The notes under the pieces are model-generated. The model ran no database searches and was not told where the DNA came from. It saw only the letters and a program-made list of their open reading frames with translations. Of a DNA stretch of 64,000 nt, positions 61,136 to 64,000 are shown one piece after another. The position numbers were made by a program, and so were the translations under genes. This DNA comes from Bin80 sp965219915 (GTDB lineage: Bacteria > Bacteroidota > Rhodothermia > Rhodothermales > Bin80), in NCBI GenBank assembly GCA_965219915.1, contig OZ244794.1:1178001-1242000 (forward strand). Direction: 5' to 3'. Every line of letters begins with the position of its first letter. The stretch's first letter is position 1.

Positions 61136-63799
61136 CTACATGGACAGTAGATTGGCAAGCAGCCGATATGCGCCAGCCACCGAATAGGGTACCTGTCGGT
61201 GTAACGCCAACGCACAGTAGGTATAGTGTCCCTGTCCGTAATCTGCTACAAGGAACGCCCCCCGCTGGGGTGCCTGACCGGTATCATTCATTTCAACTAG
61301 CGGTGTATAGGCATCATCCCACTCAGTGAAGAATTTCGATCCGCGCTGCTCAACCCAGCCATCAAAATCCGCCTCAGTGATCGGGTTAGGCCCCGCAAGC
61401 ACCGGGTGGTCAGGCGCAAGAATGGTCACCAAGGCATCTTCCTCGGAAACCTCCTCAGCGCCTCTGGGCAGTTGGGCAGATATAGGTGCCATCTGTTCCG
61501 GGACAAACTCCTGGGTCTGGTAGAGCACAATCAAATTGCCTCCAGCATGCGCATATTCCAGCAGACGACGGTTGTTGGTCAGCAGGTCTTGTCGTACGGC
61601 ATAAGCGCGCGTGCCGATCACAATCGCATCAAATTCACTTAAAGTGCCACTGGCCAGGTCAGCTTCTTGCAGTAGCGTTACGGCGGCCCCCAACTGCTGA
61701 ATGGCTGAAGGAACTTCATCGCCAACTCCCATTACATAGCCGACATTCAAGTCTGGGGAAATGTCTACCTGAAGTCCGGTGACCTGCGTGGTGGCCTCGC
61801 GAAACAGATACCGCGTTTCCATATGGCTGTGCCGAATTACCCGATAGCCCTCCGATATGGTGGCACCTCCCACGTGCGCTACAGCCCTTACATCATAAAC
61901 ATGACCAGCTTCCAGGTCCGGCACGTGGACTTCGAAAGAGAAGAGCTGACGTTCTCCGGCCTGCGCAAAGGTCAGCTCATGACTGGGCGGGCTGGCTGTC
62001 CAGCCGTCGGGCAGCTGAAGGTCCAGAGTACCAACAGTTCCGCCGGGAACATTGTTAATAATCTCAGTGGAGACAGTAAACTGACTGCCTGAGGCCTGTG
62101 GAATTACGATTCGGTGGGCTGGGGACACATTGACCACCAGTGCAGGCATCACCTGCAGCTTTCGCATGACGTATCCGTACGGCAGATTCGCTTCACGGGT
62201 TTGGACATCGCGCACCAGACGAAGAGGTACTCCCATGATATTTAGGCTGGCAACTACCCGCAGACCCGCAGGTCGGGTCGGCTGGTGCTTCCAACGCGGG
62301 TCGCGCCACTGGAAATGATTCTCCTTGACGCTGTTGCGAAAAAAATAGGGCCGTGCATAAGGGGCATTGTCGGGCACCGTAGCCGCAAATACGACCTGGT
62401 GGTACGGTGTTGACTGTCTCACCTCACTGCTGATCTGCCAGTCGTCCTGCGATAGCCCGGTCGGATCTTTGATGGTCATCGTAATGGCATCAGCGGTAAC
62501 GTCGGCCGGGATAGAGAGTCGCGAATCAATTTCGAAGGACTGCCCGCGTACGACGGGTCCCATGGTGGACGGAGCCTGCCAGAAGCTCGAAACTGGTGGC
62601 GTACCCGTCGGCTGAGCGGTGGCTGTGAATGCCACGCCCAGGGCCGTGGCAATTGCGTGCTGAAACTGCTCCTCCTTGATCTGCAGCATGAAGGCTGATT
62701 CGGAATCCTCCGGCAACAGACTCAGGAGCTCACGTGTCTTGGCCAGACCGGCTGTCAGGTCGCCGACCACGGCATCAGGGTGGCCCGGGCGGGCGGTCAT
62801 GAGGGCATCGTGAACATGCGCAGCGATCTCACCCAGCAGACTAGCCCCGCCTTCTGGAGGTGCTTCACCGGTCAATTCAAACAACCCGGCCAGCGTCACA
62901 TTCAGTCCGTCAAAGAAGCTGGACTCAACCTCCGCTCCCGGTTCTGACAGGCGCTCATAGTAGTATGGTACGGGGCCAAGAGTGGTGCGCGTACGGCCGC
63001 TAGTCTGCGAACGCTGCAGACTCAGTCCATACATGCCAAAGTTATAGTAGGATTCACCCAGCCAGGGACTGTGCTGACCGGCATCGAAGTTCATGTTCCA
63101 GGGCTCATTTTCACGCACACCGCCACGGTACAGCTTGTGCACTTTCCACGGCCGCAATCCCTCCTCAGAAATCTGCTCGGGAAACCGTTCAGGGTCCGCC
63201 GCCGCCGCTACGGCATCAGGCGTTATCTGGCCAACTGCTACATGGTTTCCGTGCCCATCCCGGGTTGATCCGTGAAATCTGGAAATCACCACTACCGGGC
63301 GATCCGTGCGAATGACCCGAACCATGTCGGAAAGTACGCGCTCCACATCCCAGCTCTTAAGGGATTCTTCAAGAGTCTTGGAATAGCCGTAATCCACCGC
63401 GCTCGAAAAATAGAGTCCATCCAACCCGTAATAACGCCCCGCAAGCCGCAGTTCCTCGGTACGGATCAAACCAAGGCCATCGAAGAGTTCAGACCCAATG
63501 GCATTGGCCCCAGCTTCACCCCGGTTGATGGAGATCAGAGAAACCCTGGCACCGGCGCCACGACTTAGGTATGTCAACAGACCAGCGTGCTCATCGTCCG
63601 GATGGGCAACCGTATGCAGCATGCTTGCAGTAGTGGACAATTTCAGCAGCTGCTGCCACAAACCGGTACTGCCGCGGTCCACATCCAGTAGAGGGCCGCC
63701 CTCAGTGCTCAGCGTGCTATTGAGTGCCTGTTCCTGCGCACTCGTCGCAGGCACACAGAGAAGACAGGCAATACAGAAAGTAGTCAACAGACGAAGCAT
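61136..63799 (-). CDS. Secreted PIG-L family deacetylase-like protein with ThuA-like C-terminal domain
   Basis: The product is 887 residues with a signal peptide (LLTTFCIACLLCVPATSAQ). The PIG-L domain comes first: HTVAHPDDEHAGLLTYLSRG near residue 65, INRGEAGANAIGSELFDGLG, and STRDGHGNHVAVGQ with the HxxH zinc ligands. These enzymes remove acetyl groups from N-acetyl sugars. A central immunoglobulin-like NEW3-type region (VSTEIINNVPGGTVGTLDLQ, LPDGWTASPPSHELTFAQAG) and a C-terminal domain (FDAIVIGTRAYAVRQDLL, AGGNLIVLYQTQEFVP, APDHPVLAGPNPITEADFDG) of ThuA/amidotransferase-like type follow. It is about three times the size of a plain PIG-L enzyme. Probably acts on extracellular amino sugars. 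Confidence 0.87.
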   Translation of the reverse strand: MLRLLTTFCIACLLCVPATSAQEQALNSTLSTEGGPLLDVDRGSTGLWQQLLKLSTTASMLHTVAHPDDEHAGLLTYLSRGAGARVSLISINRGEAGANAIGSELFDGLGLIRTEELRLAGRYYGLDGLYFSSAVDYGYSKTLEESLKSWDVERVLSDMVRVIRTDRPVVVISRFHGSTRDGHGNHVAVGQITPDAVAAAADPERFPEQISEEGLRPWKVHKLYRGGVRENEPWNMNFDAGQHSPWLGESYYNFGMYGLSLQRSQTSGRTRTTLGPVPYYYERLSEPGAEVESSFFDGLNVTLAGLFELTGEAPPEGGASLLGEIAAHVHDALMTARPGHPDAVVGDLTAGLAKTRELLSLLPEDSESAFMLQIKEEQFQHAIATALGVAFTATAQPTGTPPVSSFWQAPSTMGPVVRGQSFEIDSRLSIPADVTADAITMTIKDPTGLSQDDWQISSEVRQSTPYHQVVFAATVPDNAPYARPYFFRNSVKENHFQWRDPRWKHQPTRPAGLRVVASLNIMGVPLRLVRDVQTREANLPYGYVMRKLQVMPALVVNVSPAHRIVIPQASGSQFTVSTEIINNVPGGTVGTLDLQLPDGWTASPPSHELTFAQAGERQLFSFEVHVPDLEAGHVYDVRAVAHVGGATISEGYRVIRHSHMETRYLFREATTQVTGLQVDISPDLNVGYVMGVGDEVPSAIQQLGAAVTLLQEADLASGTLSEFDAIVIGTRAYAVRQDLLTNNRRLLEYAHAGGNLIVLYQTQEFVPEQMAPISAQLPRGAEEVSEEDALVTILAPDHPVLAGPNPITEADFDGWVEQRGSKFFTEWDDAYTPLVEMNDTGQAPQRGAFLVADYGQGHYTYCALALHRQVPYSVAGAYRLLANLLSM

Positions 63800-63839
63800 C
63801 GCGTTATTGATTTGGGGAGTTGTAAATAGACGTAAAAAC

Positions 63840-64000
63840 TTGGACGTGAAGTCATGTGTAAGAAGATACGTAACTGCTCAAAGAGAATGGCATCGTGAAC
63901 GAAGGGAATGGCCGTGGGCGCATCCACAGGAAAGGGATTACTTTGATTCAAGAGGCTCAATAGTTTCCCGATGAGAAAACGGTTAGAATATGGATTGACC
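63840..64000 (+). pseudogene. IS1595-type transposase remnant at the window end
   Basis: From GTG 63895 the frame reads VNEGNGRGRIHRKGITLIQE, AQ, TAG (63961-63963), FPDEKTVRIWID and runs off the window. It lines up codon for codon with the start of the transposase at 17731 (HRKGISWIKLMQL-FPDD), the Leu codon TTG there being TAG here. The block is a diverged direct repeat of 53454-53612. A GGGGAGTTGTAAATAGACGT stretch at about 63826 may be the element end. Confidence 0.6.

Noticed and set aside
1..64000. CRISPR array
   Set aside because: I saw no set of regularly spaced identical 24-40-bp repeats anywhere; the only tandem repeats are gene-sized.

Overview
The window looks like a chromosomal segment of a marine, probably Rhodothermia/Balneolia-like member of the Bacteroidota-Rhodothermota group. 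The reasons are a SusC/SusD pair, several TonB-dependent receptors with carboxypeptidase-like regulatory domains, C-terminal tails of the type IX secretion (T9SS) kind, a PorV/PorQ-like barrel, four GLPGLI proteins, CRTAC1-type FG-GAP lipoproteins and few clear Shine-Dalgarno sites. The assignment is inferred from gene families only. Almost everything is on the minus strand.

Layout. 1-11.1 kb: a LamG-like protein cut by the window edge, a secreted protein with three lamin-tail domains, and a tight three-gene cassette (TonB receptor, large fibronectin/sorting-tail protein, PorV-like barrel). 11.3-15.1 kb: a dehydrogenase/aminotransferase/acyltransferase trio of the Wbp/Wlb diacetamido-sugar type, separated from a TPR protein by a strong terminator hairpin. 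15.3-24.0 kb: a choice-of-anchor-B protein and a DUF885-like lipoprotein that were about 52 bp apart until a 4.7 kb transposon landed between them. 24-31.3 kb: MutS2, a VWA-like membrane protein, a subtilase, a two-domain cytidine deaminase and tRNA-Leu(UAA). 31.3-32.6 kb: a solitary tnpB with an in-frame stop, next to the tRNA. 32.6-39.9 kb: an outer-membrane receptor with four GLPGLI genes, three of them a tandem triplication. 40-44.1 kb: GH53 galactanase and an S9 peptidase. 44.3-53.3 kb: four overlapping lipoprotein genes, three of the CRTAC1/FG-GAP family. 53.3-55.7 kb: a beta-propeller lipoprotein among decayed mobile-element pieces. 55.7-60.5 kb: SusD/SusC with a terminator. 61.1-63.8 kb: a PIG-L deacetylase-like protein. 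The last 160 bp hold another transposase remnant.

The most notable object is the element at 17631-22339. It has perfect 25-bp terminal inverted repeats, a perfect 8-bp target duplication (AAATTTTG), an IS1595-type transposase broken by two single-base deletions, and about eight small passenger genes, mostly secreted or membrane proteins of unknown function. Several passengers share an upstream dyad motif, and one coiled-coil membrane protein occurs twice in inverted orientation. Decayed IS1595-type pieces also lie at 53.45, 55.4 and 63.9 kb, so this family has been active here repeatedly.

The host genes fit a heterotroph specialised in polymer and peptide use: capture at the outer membrane (SusCD, TonB receptors), secreted hydrolases (GH53, S8, S9, PIG-L) and T9SS-type export and surface anchoring.
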